From Rhizobiales bacterium SYSU XM002 (lineage in GTDB: Bacteria; Pseudomonadota; Alphaproteobacteria; Rhizobiales; Beijerinckiaceae): DNA of 64,000 bases. The first letter of the stretch is position 1. Each line of letters starts with the position of its first letter. A program made the position numbers and the translations under genes. This document shows positions 18,142-26,951 of this stretch, piece by piece. The stretch spans positions 186,001 through 250,000 of the forward strand of contig VWVY01000001.1 in assembly GCA_009846685.1 (NCBI GenBank), written 5' to 3'. The notes under the pieces were generated by a model that was given only the letters and a program-made list of their open reading frames with translations, did no database searches and was not told the origin of the DNA.

Positions 18142-18777
18142 ATGGCAAAGCGCGATATCGGCATCGGGCGGCTGATTCTCGGCTCTGCTTCGCCTCGGCG
18201 TTTCCAGCTCCTCCAGCAGATCGGCATCACGCCGGATGACGTCATTGCCGCTTCGATCGACGAGACGCCGCAGCAGCGCGAGCGGCCACGCGTTTATGTC
18301 GAACGCATCTCGCGCGAGAAGGCGACGGCGACATTCAAGGCAACTCGACACGACGAGGCGCGTGCCGCCTCGCATATTCTCGCGGCGGATACCGTGGTGG
18401 CGCTCGGATCGCGCATCCTGCCCAAGGCGGAAACGGCGGCGGAGGCTGCCTTCTGCCTGCGCCTCCTCTCGGGTCGCGCGCACCGGGTCTATACCTCCGT
18501 CGTCGTGATGCTGCCGGACGGTCGCCAGAGTCAGCGCCTCGTCGAGGCGCGCGTGCGCTTCAAGCGGCTTTCGACGGCGGAAATCGACGCCTATATCGCC
18601 AGCGGCGAATGGAAGGGAAAGGCCGGCGGCTACGCCATTCAGGGTATCGCCGGCGCCTTCGTCACCAAGATCGTCGGTTCCTACAGCGCGATCGTCGGCC
18701 TGCCGCTTTACGAAACGGCGAGCCTCCTCGAAGGAACCGGCTTTCCCGTACACCTCCGATGGATGCACAGTGGCTGA
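18142..18777 (+). CDS. maf: Maf-family nucleotide pyrophosphatase
   Basis: A 211-residue Maf/Ham1-like nucleoside triphosphate pyrophosphatase, which hydrolyses non-canonical or particular NTPs to NMP and PPi in the cytoplasm. The motif SASPRR (15-20) binds the triphosphate and D83 in AADTVVALG is the conserved catalytic Asp; [10 protein letters not shown] and '[13 protein letters not shown]' complete the signature. ATG 18142 is preceded by GGAGGGTGG, a good ribosome-binding site; longer upstream readings run into the AT-rich gap. In many alphaproteobacteria maf is followed directly by yacG; here an SDR gene lies between. Confidence 0.93.
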   Translation: MAKRDIGIGRLILGSASPRRFQLLQQIGITPDDVIAASIDETPQQRERPRVYVERISREKATATFKATRHDEARAASHILAADTVVALGSRILPKAETAAEAAFCLRLLSGRAHRVYTSVVVMLPDGRQSQRLVEARVRFKRLSTAEIDAYIASGEWKGKAGGYAIQGIAGAFVTKIVGSYSAIVGLPLYETASLLEGTGFPVHLRWMHSG

Positions 18778-18832
18778 GTTTTGAGGTTGACCTCCACGCC
18801 CGCGACCCAATTTATTCCTATGGAGAATTAGA

Positions 18833-19654
18833 ATGACTGCTCGTCTTGCCGGCAAGGTTGCGATCATCATGGGAGCGGGCTCCTCCGGACCCGGCTGGGG
18901 CAACGGCAAGGCGACTGCCGTGCGCTTTGCCGAGGAGGGCGCGCGCGTCGTCGCGGTCGATTACAATCTCGCCGCAGCCGAGGAAACGGCCGGGTTGGTG
19001 ACGGATCGTGGCGGCAAGGCCATCGCCCGCCGTTGCGACGTGACGAAATCCGACCAGGTTGAAGCGCTCGTCGCCGAGGTCGCACGCGAGTTCGGCCGCA
19101 TCGACGTGCTCGACAACAACGTCGGTATCGCCGAGGTTGGCGGTGTGGTCGATCTGCCGGAAGACGAGTGGAACCGGGTCATGAGTGTCAACCTCACTTC
19201 GGCTTTCCTCGCGATGAAGCATGTGATCCCGATGATGGAGAAGCAATACGCGCAGGAAGGGCAGGGTGGCTCGATCATCAATATCTCGTCGATCGCCTCG
19301 GTGCGCTATACCGGCGTCGCCTACGCGAGCTACGCGGCCTCGAAGGCGGCGATGAACCACCTCACGCGCGTCACCGCCGCTCAGTATGCGCCCAAGAAGA
19401 TCCGCGTGAACGCGATCCTGCCCGGCCTGATGAAGACCCCGATGGTCGAACGCTCGGCGGGTCTTGCCGCGAGTTACGCCGGCGGCGATGTCGAGGCGAT
19501 GTGGCGCGCGCGTGACGCGCAGGTGCCGATGGGTCATATGGGTGATGCTTTCGATGTCGCCAATGCCGCGCTGTTCCTTGCCTCGGACGAGAGCCGCTAT
19601 ATCACCGGCGTCGAGCTGCTGGTCGATGGCGGCATCACGCTCAAGGTGAGCTGA
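18833..19654 (+). CDS. Short-chain dehydrogenase/reductase
   Basis: A 273-residue classical SDR oxidoreductase. The cofactor loop GAGSSGPGWGNG is a widened version of the usual GxxxGxG. The DNNVG, NISS and YxxxK (ASYAASKA) motifs are all present, so it should be catalytically active with NAD(P). ATG 18833 follows GGAG. It lies 55 bases after maf and 18 before yacG, splitting a gene pair that is usually adjacent, so it is probably a later insertion that shares the transcript. Substrate unknown; it ends in the VDGGITLKVS typical of 3-oxoacyl-ACP-reductase-like members. Confidence 0.87.
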   Translation: MTARLAGKVAIIMGAGSSGPGWGNGKATAVRFAEEGARVVAVDYNLAAAEETAGLVTDRGGKAIARRCDVTKSDQVEALVAEVAREFGRIDVLDNNVGIAEVGGVVDLPEDEWNRVMSVNLTSAFLAMKHVIPMMEKQYAQEGQGGSIINISSIASVRYTGVAYASYAASKAAMNHLTRVTAAQYAPKKIRVNAILPGLMKTPMVERSAGLAASYAGGDVEAMWRARDAQVPMGHMGDAFDVANAALFLASDESRYITGVELLVDGGITLKVS

Positions 19655-19672
19655 CATGCGGAAAGAACCGAC

Positions 19673-19885
19673 ATGAGGGAAGCCGACCCGACGCCGATCC
19701 GCGCACCGCTCTGCCCGATGTGCGGCAAGCTCCGTTCGGAGGCGTTCAAGCCCTTCTGCTCGAAACACTGCGCCGACCTCGACCTCTCGCGCTGGCTTAA
19801 GGGCACCTATGCCGTGCCGGCCAGCGACGAGGACGAGGGCGATGGCCGCCGGCCCGATGCGGAGCCCGGCGAAACCCTTTACTGA
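19673..19885 (+). CDS. yacG: DNA gyrase inhibitor YacG (zinc protein)
   Basis: A 70-residue YacG homologue. The four zinc ligands are C14 and C17 (LCPMCGK) and C29 and C33 (FCSKHCADLDLSRWL), exactly the family pattern. E. coli YacG binds GyrB and inhibits gyrase. The acidic tail (DEDEGDGRRPDAEPGE) is common in alphaproteobacterial members. It lies in the maf transcription unit and is followed 35 bases later by an aldo/keto reductase gene. Confidence 0.93.
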   Translation: MREADPTPIRAPLCPMCGKLRSEAFKPFCSKHCADLDLSRWLKGTYAVPASDEDEGDGRRPDAEPGETLY

Positions 19886-19920
19886 ACCCCCTCTTTTCTC
19901 CCGCAATCCGAAGGTTACTC

Positions 19921-20976
19921 ATGGAACTGAGACCCCTTGGCCGTTCCGGCCTCCAAGTATCCGCCATCTGCCTCGGCACCATGACCTGGGGCCAGCAGAA
20001 CACTGAGGCCGAAGGGCACGAGCAGATGGACTATGCGCTCGCTCAGGGCGTGAACTTCTTCGATACAGCCGAACTCTATTCGATCCCGCCCAAACGCGAG
20101 ACGCAGGGCTCGACCGAGCGCATCATCGGCTCGTGGTTCAAGGCGCGGAAGAACCGCGACAAGGTGATCCTCGCCTCCAAGGTCGTCGGCCGTTCGGTGA
20201 TGGACTGGTTCCGGAAGGATGGCTCGACCTCGCGGCTGACCCGCCCGCAGATGACGGAGGCACTGGAAGCAAGTCTCCAGCGGCTCGGAACCGATTACAT
20301 CGACCTCTACCAGCTCCATTTCCCGGAGCGGGCCGTGCCCTGGGGTTCCAACCCGACCCGGTTTCACCTCAAGGACTATCAGACGCAAGGCGTGGAAACC
20401 TCGATCGCCGAGATCTGCGACATCCTTGGCGATTTCGTGAAGGCGGGGAAAATCCGCCACGTCGGCCTCTCGAACGAGAGCCCGTGGGGCACGATGCGCT
20501 TCCTGTTCGAGAACGAGACCCGTGGTGTGCCGCGCGTCCAGTCGATCCAGAACTGCTACAACCTCATCAACCGCCAGTTCGAGACCGGTCTTGCCGAGAT
20601 CTGGTATCGGGAGCAGGTGGGGCTGCTCGCCTATTCCCCGCTCGCGCAGGGATATCTTACGGGCAAGTACCTTGACGGCGCCCGCCCGCCGGGGTCGCGT
20701 TCCGCACTGTTCAACCGCGGACAGCGCTACGAGAAGCCCGGCTCGGAGGAGGCGACGCGCGACTACATGGCGATCGCGCGCGATTTCGGCATTGACCCGG
20801 CGGTATTTGCCAATGCGTGGGTGACGAGCCGCCCGTTCGTCACGTCCAACATCATCGGCGCGACGACAATGGAGCAGCTCAAGCTCGCCATCGGCTCGGC
20901 CTCGGTCGCGATCACCGAGGAGATGGAAAAGCGGATCGACGCCGTGCACCAGATGCGCGGCAACCCCGCGCCCTGA
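19921..20976 (+). CDS. tas: Aldo/keto reductase, Tas-like
   Basis: A 351-residue NADP(H)-dependent aldo/keto reductase with the closest resemblance in length and motifs to E. coli Tas (346 residues). The catalytic tetrad is D48 (FFDTAELYS), Y53, K87 (LASKVVG) and H133 (YQLHFPER). 'KIRHVGLSNESPWG' and the Arg-rich 'ARPPGSRSALFNRG' are typical. The start follows a purine-rich stretch in a 35-base gap after yacG. It converges with modB, with four bases between the stops, and no terminator is seen there. Physiological substrate unknown; the symbol is by resemblance. Confidence 0.87.
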   Translation: MELRPLGRSGLQVSAICLGTMTWGQQNTEAEGHEQMDYALAQGVNFFDTAELYSIPPKRETQGSTERIIGSWFKARKNRDKVILASKVVGRSVMDWFRKDGSTSRLTRPQMTEALEASLQRLGTDYIDLYQLHFPERAVPWGSNPTRFHLKDYQTQGVETSIAEICDILGDFVKAGKIRHVGLSNESPWGTMRFLFENETRGVPRVQSIQNCYNLINRQFETGLAEIWYREQVGLLAYSPLAQGYLTGKYLDGARPPGSRSALFNRGQRYEKPGSEEATRDYMAIARDFGIDPAVFANAWVTSRPFVTSNIIGATTMEQLKLAIGSASVAITEEMEKRIDAVHQMRGNPAP

Positions 20977-20980
20977 GGGC

Positions 20981-21676
20981 TCATCGCCGCTGCAACTGTC
21001 GCCGCGTCATCCCTTCCGAGAGGGCCAGCGCGGCGACGGAAATCACCACCGCCACGAGGGTCAGCCGGATCGCGGCCCAGTCCCCCCCGGGCAGCTGAAG
21101 CGCCGAATAGATCGCCCCCGGGATGGTCTGCGTTTCGCCCGGAATATTCGAAACGAACGTGATTGTCGCGCCGAATTCGCCAAGCGCCTTGGCGTAGCCG
21201 AGAACCGCACCGGCGATCACGCCCGGCAGTGCCAGCGGCAACACGACGTGGCGGAACGTCTGCCACCGGCTTGCCCCCATCACTGCCGCTTCTTCGAGGT
21301 ATTCATGGCTGACGGCCTCGATGGAAAGGCGGATCGCCCGCACCATCAACGGTAGCGCCATGATCCCGGCGGCCAGCGCCGCACCGGTCCAGCGGAACGC
21401 CAGCGAAAAGCCGAACCAGTCCTCGAGCAGCCGACCGATGGGACCCGCGCGACCGAACAGCATCAGAAGGCCGAGCCCCGTCGCGACAGGCGGCAGCACC
21501 AGCGGCAGATGTACGAGCACGTTGAGTGCGAATTGTCCGGGAAATGGCCTGCGCGAGAGCAGCCAGGCGGCTGCGGTCGCGAAGGGAAGGGTCATCCCTA
21601 CCGCGACGAGCGAAACCCGCAGCGAGAGCAGGATCGCCGTCATCTCTTCCGCGCTGAGAGGCGAGAGAAACGTCAT
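20981..21676 (-). CDS. modB: Molybdate ABC transporter permease
   Basis: A 231-residue inner-membrane permease with five or six helices. The ModB-type conserved segments are evident: 'LPLVLPPVATGLGLL', 'IEAVSHEYLEEAAVMGASRW' and the 'LGEFGATITFVSNIPGETQT' motif that distinguishes ModB. It follows modA by four bases. The ATPase gene modC, normally third, is not in this window: the convergent tas gene begins at once. The permease must use an ATPase encoded elsewhere or be non-functional. Confidence 0.92.
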   Translation of the reverse strand: MTFLSPLSAEEMTAILLSLRVSLVAVGMTLPFATAAAWLLSRRPFPGQFALNVLVHLPLVLPPVATGLGLLMLFGRAGPIGRLLEDWFGFSLAFRWTGAALAAGIMALPLMVRAIRLSIEAVSHEYLEEAAVMGASRWQTFRHVVLPLALPGVIAGAVLGYAKALGEFGATITFVSNIPGETQTIPGAIYSALQLPGGDWAAIRLTLVAVVISVAALALSEGMTRRQLQRR

Positions 21677-21680
21677 CGCC

Positions 21681-22454
21681 TCAGTTCACTCCCGTGAACC
21701 CGTGGCGGGCGAGGAGTGCCTGCGCGCCTGGCGCAAACAGAAAGTCGAGCAGGGCTGCCCCGCCGTTCCGCAAGCCGCGATCCGTCAACGCGACGGGGTA
21801 GACAATTGGGCGGTGGAAGGCCGTCGGCACATTGCCAATGACCCGGACACGGGGTTCGGCGGCGGCGTCGCTTGCGTAGACGATTCCGGTCTCCACCTCG
21901 CCCCGCGCGACCAGCGCCAGCGCAACCCGGACATTCTCGACCTGAACGAGATGCGGCTGGAGCGGGTCCCACAGTCCGAGGCGTTCCAGCGCCTCCTTCG
22001 CGTAGGTTCCAGCCGAGACGGCCTTGACGTCGCCGATCGCGATCCGGCTGCCGATATGGAGGCTCTCCGCCTTCATGCCGGGCTCGACGGTGACCAGTCG
22101 TGCCGACTGCGCGCGCGCGACCACCACCAGCCGGTTTCGGGTGAAGATACGCCGCGTCTCGGCGCGGATGGCGCGCCGGGCGGAGAGTGTGTCCATCCAG
22201 TCCTCGCTCGCGGAGATGAAGAGATCCGCCGGTGCGCCCTGTTCGATCTGCCGGGCGAGCACGCCGGAGCCTGCGTAGGAAATTCTTGGGGAGGGGTGCC
22301 CAAGCTTCGCCCATTCTGTGGCGATCGCGTCCAGCACGTCGCGCAGCGAGGCTGCGGCGAAAATCGTCAGGGGTTCGGATGCCAGCGCGCGCCGGCGCGA
22401 GGCTGCGAAAGGGGCAGCGCTGAGAGCAAGCGCAACGAAACGTCGCGTGACCAT
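21681..22454 (-). CDS. modA: Molybdate-binding periplasmic protein
   Basis: A 257-residue ModA homologue with an N-terminal signal peptide (cleavage probably after RRRALA). 'LTIFAAASLRDVLDAIA', 'YAGSGVLARQIEQGAPADLFISA' and 'VYASDA' are the ModA hallmarks surrounding the oxyanion site. It binds molybdate or tungstate in the periplasm for import by ModB. It starts one base after the racemase-like gene ends, so mod genes here ride on a fatty-acid-type operon. No molybdate-repressor site was recognised. Together with modB it forms a pair lacking modC. Confidence 0.92.
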   Translation of the reverse strand: MVTRRFVALALSAAPFAASRRRALASEPLTIFAAASLRDVLDAIATEWAKLGHPSPRISYAGSGVLARQIEQGAPADLFISASEDWMDTLSARRAIRAETRRIFTRNRLVVVARAQSARLVTVEPGMKAESLHIGSRIAIGDVKAVSAGTYAKEALERLGLWDPLQPHLVQVENVRVALALVARGEVETGIVYASDAAAEPRVRVIGNVPTAFHRPIVYPVALTDRGLRNGGAALLDFLFAPGAQALLARHGFTGVN

Positions 22455-22455
22455 G

Positions 22456-23535
22456 TCATTCCCATGCGGCGAGGGCCGCTTTCAAGGACGGAAAGTCCGG
22501 TTGAGGTCTGGGCGTGACGGTTTCGCTTCCGGAGAACCGCGGCGCGGGAGCGGGCTGCACGACACCGTCCACTGCGGTGAAGGCTCCACGAGCTCGGTTA
22601 TGCGGATGGGCGGGGGCTTCGTCAAGCGTCAACACCGGTGCGACGCACGCATCGGTGCCGGCAAACACCGCGTCCCACTCCTCGCGCGTGCGCGTGGAAA
22701 TGATCGCAGCGAACCGGTCTGTCAGCACTGGCCAGTTGGTCGGGTTCATCCGCTCGGCTTCCGGGATCGGTTCTATGCCGATCCCCTTGCAGAAGGCGGC
22801 GAAGAACTGCGGTTCGAGGCAGCCGACGGCGATGAACTTGCCGTCCTTGCAGGCATAGTTGCGGTAGAAGGGCGCGCCACCGTCGAGGATATTGGCCTCA
22901 CGCCGGGAAAAGTCCCAGCGGTGCTGGTCGCCAAGGTCGGAGAACATCGCCATCAGCGAGGCGGTGCAATCCGAAATCGCGCAATCGACAACTTGCCCCT
23001 TGCCGGTTGTGCGAACGGACAGGAGCGCGGCAAGCACGCCCGTTGCGAGGTATAGCGCCCCCCCGCCCATATCGCCGACGAGATTGAGTGGCGGTACAGG
23101 CCGTTCGGCCGGTCCGATGGCAGCGAGCGCCCCTGTGATCGCGATGTAGTTGATGTCGTGCCCGGCAGAGGCGGCGAGGGGCCCGTCTTGCCCCCAGCCC
23201 GTCATTCGCGCGTAGACGAGGCGCGGGTTGAGCGCGAGCATCGCCTCGGGGCCGAGGCCCAGCCGCTCCATCACACCGGGACGGAAGCCTTCGATCAACG
23301 CGTCGGCATGGGCGATGAGATCGCGCACGAGCTCGATATCCGCGGCTGACTTGAGATCAGCGACGACTGAGCGTCGTCCGCGGCGGACCACGGCCTTCGT
23401 CCAAGGGTCTGCGCCACCGGGGCGGTCGATGCGGATGATCTCCGCACCCATGTCGCCTAGCAGCATCGTCGCGAACGGCGCAGGGCCGATCCCCGCGAAT
23501 TCGACAATCCGCAATCCCGTGAGCGGCAAGGGCAT
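22456..23535 (-). CDS. CaiB/BaiF-family CoA-transferase, alpha-methylacyl-CoA racemase-like
   Basis: A 359-residue type III CoA-transferase-fold protein. H126 in AGHDINY and D155 in VGDMGGGALYL correspond to the His/Asp catalytic pair of alpha-methylacyl-CoA racemase (H126/D156 in the mycobacterial enzyme); 'LRIVEFAGIGPAPFATMLLG' at the start is the subfamily opening. It would epimerise the 2-methyl centre of branched acyl-CoA so that (S)-specific dehydrogenases can act. It lies nine bases downstream of an acyl-CoA dehydrogenase gene, its natural metabolic partner. A CoA-transferase role cannot be fully excluded. Confidence 0.85.
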   Translation of the reverse strand: MPLPLTGLRIVEFAGIGPAPFATMLLGDMGAEIIRIDRPGGADPWTKAVVRRGRRSVVADLKSAADIELVRDLIAHADALIEGFRPGVMERLGLGPEAMLALNPRLVYARMTGWGQDGPLAASAGHDINYIAITGALAAIGPAERPVPPLNLVGDMGGGALYLATGVLAALLSVRTTGKGQVVDCAISDCTASLMAMFSDLGDQHRWDFSRREANILDGGAPFYRNYACKDGKFIAVGCLEPQFFAAFCKGIGIEPIPEAERMNPTNWPVLTDRFAAIISTRTREEWDAVFAGTDACVAPVLTLDEAPAHPHNRARGAFTAVDGVVQPAPAPRFSGSETVTPRPQPDFPSLKAALAAWE

Positions 23536-23544
23536 CGCTCCTCC

Positions 23545-24675
23545 TCAGAGGCTGCGCGCGATGAGCATCCGCTGGATATCGCTCGCGCCCTCGTAAATCT
23601 GGCAGACGCGCACGTCGCGGTAAATTCGCTCGACCGGGAAATCGGCGAGATAGCCGTAGCCGCCGAAGATCTGGATCGCGATCGAGGCAACGCGCTCGGC
23701 CATCTCGGAAGCGAAGAGCTTGGCCATCGAGGCTTCGGTGAGAGCCGGCTGGCCCGCCTCGCGCAGCGCGGCCGCGTGCAGCACGGCTTGCCGTGCGACA
23801 TGGATCTGCGTGCGCATGTCCGCGAGCTTGAAGGCAATCGCCTGATGGTCGATCAGCTTCTTGCCGAAGGTCTCGCGCTCCCGGGCGTAATCCACCGCAG
23901 CATCAAGCGCGGCCTGCGCCATGCCGACCGACTGCGACGCGATACCAATGCGCCCGCCTTCGAGGTTCGAAAGCGCGATCCTGTAACCCTCGCCCTCGGC
24001 GCCGAGCCGGTATTCCGCCGGCAAGCGCATGTCCTCGAACACGAGTTGGCAGGTGTCCGAGGCGTGTTGGCCGAGTTTGTCCTCGACGCGGCCGATCGTA
24101 TAGCCGGGCGTATCGGTTGGCACGATGAAGGCGGAGATGCCCTTCTTGCCGGCCTCTGGATCGGTCACGGCGAAGACAATCACGACCTTCGCATTCTTGC
24201 CCGAGGTGATGAACTGCTTCGTGCCGTTGAGGATGTAGTGCGAATTTCCGTCGGGGCGCGCGCGGGTGCGGATCGCGGAGGCATCGGAGCCGGCCTGCGG
24301 CTCGGTGAGCGCGAAGCCGCCGATCCATTCGCCCGAGGCGAGGGGACGCAGGAACTGTTCTTTCTGCGCTTCCGTTCCGAAGGTCGCGATCGGCTTGCAG
24401 CCAACCGAATTGTGGACGCTCATGATCGTGGAGACCGAGCCATCGCCCGCAGCGATCTCTTCGAGCGCCATCGCGTAAGCCACGTCGCCGACGTTGGAAC
24501 CGCCCCATTCCTCGGAAACCAGCATCCCAAGAAAGCCGATCTCGCCCATCTCGCGTAGGGCTTCGGCGGGGAAGGTCTTGGTCCGGTCCCATTCGGCGGC
24601 GTTCGGCTTCAGGCGCTCGCGAGCAAATTCGCGCGCGGCATCGCGGATCATGGCCTGTTCCTGGGTCGCGATCAT
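23545..24675 (-). CDS. Acyl-CoA dehydrogenase (short/branched-chain type)
   Basis: A 376-residue FAD-dependent acyl-CoA dehydrogenase, of ordinary length. '[19 protein letters not shown]' (FAD/substrate loop), '[10 protein letters not shown]', 'AFQLADMRT'-type helix ('[18 protein letters not shown]') and the catalytic base E362 in [10 protein letters not shown] are present. It introduces the alpha-beta double bond in acyl-CoA. It is first of a minus-strand unit with the racemase-like gene and modAB. The start at 24675 is the only sensible ATG. A 44-base palindromic repeat lies just upstream (24691-24734). Confidence 0.92.
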   Translation of the reverse strand: MIATQEQAMIRDAAREFARERLKPNAAEWDRTKTFPAEALREMGEIGFLGMLVSEEWGGSNVGDVAYAMALEEIAAGDGSVSTIMSVHNSVGCKPIATFGTEAQKEQFLRPLASGEWIGGFALTEPQAGSDASAIRTRARPDGNSHYILNGTKQFITSGKNAKVVIVFAVTDPEAGKKGISAFIVPTDTPGYTIGRVEDKLGQHASDTCQLVFEDMRLPAEYRLGAEGEGYRIALSNLEGGRIGIASQSVGMAQAALDAAVDYARERETFGKKLIDHQAIAFKLADMRTQIHVARQAVLHAAALREAGQPALTEASMAKLFASEMAERVASIAIQIFGGYGYLADFPVERIYRDVRVCQIYEGASDIQRMLIARSL

Positions 24676-24690
24676 CGTTGTCCCCCTAGA

Positions 24691-24734
24691 GCATTTTCAA
24701 GCGAAGTGGATACCGGTTCGCGTGAAGAAAATGC
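24691..24734. repeat. Intergenic palindromic repeat, copy 1
   Basis: Perfect 8-bp arms GCATTTTC (24691-24698) and GAAAATGC (24727-24734) enclose a core with GCGAAGTGG, ACCGGTTCG and CGTG. From memory, elements beginning CTAGAGCATTTTC with this core are scattered in intergenic regions of many Hyphomicrobiales genomes. A diverged second copy lies at 30839-30881. It sits between the start of an acyl-CoA dehydrogenase gene and the terminator of the TRAP operon. Confidence 0.7.
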
Positions 24735-24803
24735 GACAATGCGTTCTGGCTTTTATTGGGGTCGAACACAGTTGAAGGCCAAGTTCAAGGCCGTCACCTG
24801 ACA

Positions 24804-24833
24804 GAAACGAAAAAAGGCGGCCGAAGCCGCCTT
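24804..24833 (-). terminator. Rho-independent terminator of the dctPQM operon
   Basis: An 8-bp stem AAGGCGGC/GCCGCCTT (24814-24821 with 24826-24833) with a CGAA tetraloop. Read on the minus strand it is followed by a T-run (complement of 24809-24815), 32 bases downstream of the dctM stop. This is a classic intrinsic terminator closing the TRAP operon. Confidence 0.9.
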
Positions 24834-24865
24834 CAATCATCTTGTTAGTGCCGTGGTTCGCCTTC

Positions 24866-26191
24866 TCAGAGCATCCCTAACATCCGCGGCAGGAACAACG
24901 TCACTTCCGGAACGTAAGTGATGAGCACGAGGAAGCCGAGCATCGTCAGCAGCCATGGCATGACGGCGACCGTCAATTCCGTGATGCCCATCTTGGTGAT
25001 GCCCGAAGCCACGTAAAGGTTCAGACCCACCGGCGGATGACACATGCCGACCTCCATGTTGACCACGATCATGATGCCGAAGTGGACCGGGTCGATGCCG
25101 AGCTTGACCGCGACCGGGAACAGGATCGGCGCCATGATGAGCACGATCGAGGACGGCTCCATGAAGTTGCCCGCCATGAGGAGCAGGATGTTCACGAAGA
25201 GGAGGAAGGTCCACCAACCAAGGCCCTGATCCACCATCCAGGCCGAAAGCGCCTGCGGAATGTTCTCGTGCGTCATCAGGAACGAGAACAGCACCGCATT
25301 GGTGATGATGTAGAGCAGCATCGCGCTCATGTTGGCGGAGTTCAGCAGGACCTTCGGCACTTCCTTCAGCGTCATGTCCTTGTAGACGAACACGGCGATG
25401 ACGAAGGCGTAGACCGCGCTCATCGCGGCGGCTTCCGTCGGCGTGAAGGCGCCGGTGTAGATGCCGCCGATGACGATGACGATCAGCGCAAGGCCCCAGA
25501 AGGCTTCGCGGAGGGCCTTCATGCGTTCGGCAAACGAGGCCTTGGGCAGACGCGGATAATCGTTTTTCCAGGCGCGATACCACGTCGTCGCGCCGAGCAG
25601 CGTCGCCAGGATCAGGCCCGGTATGACGCCGGCGATGAAGAGCTGCCCGACCGAGGCCGAGGAGACCTTCTCGCCTGTTGGCCCCTCGACGATCATGCCG
25701 GAGGTCGCGACTGAATACATCACCATCACGATCGACGGCGGGATGAGGATGCCGAGCGCGCCGGAGGTCGTGATGACGCCTGCGCCGAAGCGCGGCGGGA
25801 AGCCCTGCTTGACCATCGCCGGCAGGATGATCGCGCCGATCGCCACCACGGTCGCAGGCGAGGAGCCCGACACCGCCGCGAAGAGGGCGCAGGCCATGAC
25901 GCCCGCGAGGCCGAGGCCGCCGTACCAGTGCCCGACCATCGCCGAGGCGAAGCGGATCATGCGCCGGGCGACGCCGCCGTGGGTGAGGAAGTTGCCGGCG
26001 AGGATGAAGAACGGGATCGCCATGATCTCGAACTTCTCGATGCCGGTGAACAGCTTGAGCGCCACGGTGTCGATCGGCACCTGCGTCATGGTGAAGAGGA
26101 AGGTCAGCACCGTCAGGCCGAGCGCGATCGAGATCGGCATGCCGGTGAGCATGAGGGCGATGAGGCCGCCGAAGATGAGAGCCGCGTTCAT
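24866..26191 (-). CDS. dctM: TRAP transporter large permease (DctM)
   Basis: A 441-residue membrane protein with about 12 hydrophobic segments, the ion-coupled translocation subunit of a tripartite ATP-independent periplasmic transporter. DctM hallmarks include 'AIPFFILAGNFLTHGGVARR', 'AALFAAVSGSSPATVVAIGA' ('CALFAAVSGSSPATVVAIG' here) and 'TSGALGILIPPSIVMVMY', plus 'MEVGMCHPPVGLNLYVASGI' near the end. It starts three bases after dctQ and ends 32 bases before an intrinsic terminator. Works with the dctP and dctQ products. Substrate, probably a carboxylate, is set by DctP. Confidence 0.95.
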   Translation of the reverse strand: MNAALIFGGLIALMLTGMPISIALGLTVLTFLFTMTQVPIDTVALKLFTGIEKFEIMAIPFFILAGNFLTHGGVARRMIRFASAMVGHWYGGLGLAGVMACALFAAVSGSSPATVVAIGAIILPAMVKQGFPPRFGAGVITTSGALGILIPPSIVMVMYSVATSGMIVEGPTGEKVSSASVGQLFIAGVIPGLILATLLGATTWYRAWKNDYPRLPKASFAERMKALREAFWGLALIVIVIGGIYTGAFTPTEAAAMSAVYAFVIAVFVYKDMTLKEVPKVLLNSANMSAMLLYIITNAVLFSFLMTHENIPQALSAWMVDQGLGWWTFLLFVNILLLMAGNFMEPSSIVLIMAPILFPVAVKLGIDPVHFGIMIVVNMEVGMCHPPVGLNLYVASGITKMGITELTVAVMPWLLTMLGFLVLITYVPEVTLFLPRMLGML

Positions 26192-26194
26192 GGA

Positions 26195-26812
26195 TCAGGC
26201 TCCCTTCGCCGGTTCGGCATCGTCCATGCCATCGACATGGGAATGGTCGTGGTGGGGCAACTCGCCCGTCTTCCAGAACGCCCAGGCGACCTGGAGGAAG
26301 CGGAAGCACATCAGCGAGGAGCCGAGCGGGATCGCGAGGTAGATGATCCACATCTTCACCTCGATATCGACCGCCATCGCCGTCGTCTGCGACATGTGGT
26401 GGACGAAGTTCGCGCCGAGCAGCGCGATCGTGCCGGTGAACAGCGCGCCGCAGAGGAGGCCGAACAGGATGATCGCGTTGCGCTTCTTCTCGTCGAGCGT
26501 GTTGATGAGCACGTCGACACCCACATGGATGCCGGTGCGCACGCCATAGGCAGCGCCGAACTTCGCCATCCAGACAAAGAGGTAGATGCAGACTTCCTGC
26601 GCCCAGACGAGATTGATTTCGCGCAGCGCAAGAAATCCTTGCTTGGCCGGCTCGGCGAGCCAGGTGATCTCGTTGGCGCGGGCGAAGTTGAAGACGCCGA
26701 CGATGCCCGAGAGGCTGTAGCGGTGCACCACCGCCACGAAGATAATCACGGTCGCAAGACCGATCAGGACGGTGATGATCACCTCTTCGAGGCGATCGAG
26801 AAGACGCAGCAT
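26195..26812 (-). CDS. dctQ: TRAP transporter small permease (DctQ)
   Basis: A 205-residue small membrane subunit with four predicted helices, starting with LLDRLEEVIITVLIGLATVI. The region 'NEITWLAEPAKQGFLALREINLVWAQEVCIYLFVWMAKFGAAYGVRTG' has the conserved W/E and 'R-G-x-H' of DctQ, though the insert before it makes the protein somewhat longer than common DctQ (about 160-180). It is between dctP and dctM, separated from dctP by a 139-base gap with a hairpin. The His/Asp-rich C-terminal tail (HHDHSHVDGMDDAEP) is cytoplasmic and of unknown use. Confidence 0.92.
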   Translation of the reverse strand: MLRLLDRLEEVIITVLIGLATVIIFVAVVHRYSLSGIVGVFNFARANEITWLAEPAKQGFLALREINLVWAQEVCIYLFVWMAKFGAAYGVRTGIHVGVDVLINTLDEKKRNAIILFGLLCGALFTGTIALLGANFVHHMSQTTAMAVDIEVKMWIIYLAIPLGSSLMCFRFLQVAWAFWKTGELPHHDHSHVDGMDDAEPAKGA

Positions 26813-26900
26813 GACACTCCCCCCACAGCTTTTCGACGATCGGATCTGATCCGCTCGCAGAAAAAGGCGTCAAACACGATTTTTTGGGCGTCGGATGATC

Positions 26901-26924
26901 AGGCCGCGCGCACGGGCGCGGCCT
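26901..26924 (-). terminator. Intercistronic stem-loop between dctP and dctQ
   Basis: Perfect 9-bp arms AGGCCGCGC (26901-26909) and GCGCGGCCT (26916-26924) with a six-base loop, 28 bases after the dctP stop on the minus strand. A run of six T bases occurs on the plus strand upstream but no T-tract follows the stem on the transcribed side, so it more likely stabilises dctP mRNA or reduces read-through than ends transcription. Confidence 0.55.
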
Positions 26925-26951
26925 GCGGTCTGTTCCGGGGCGTCCGGAAAC

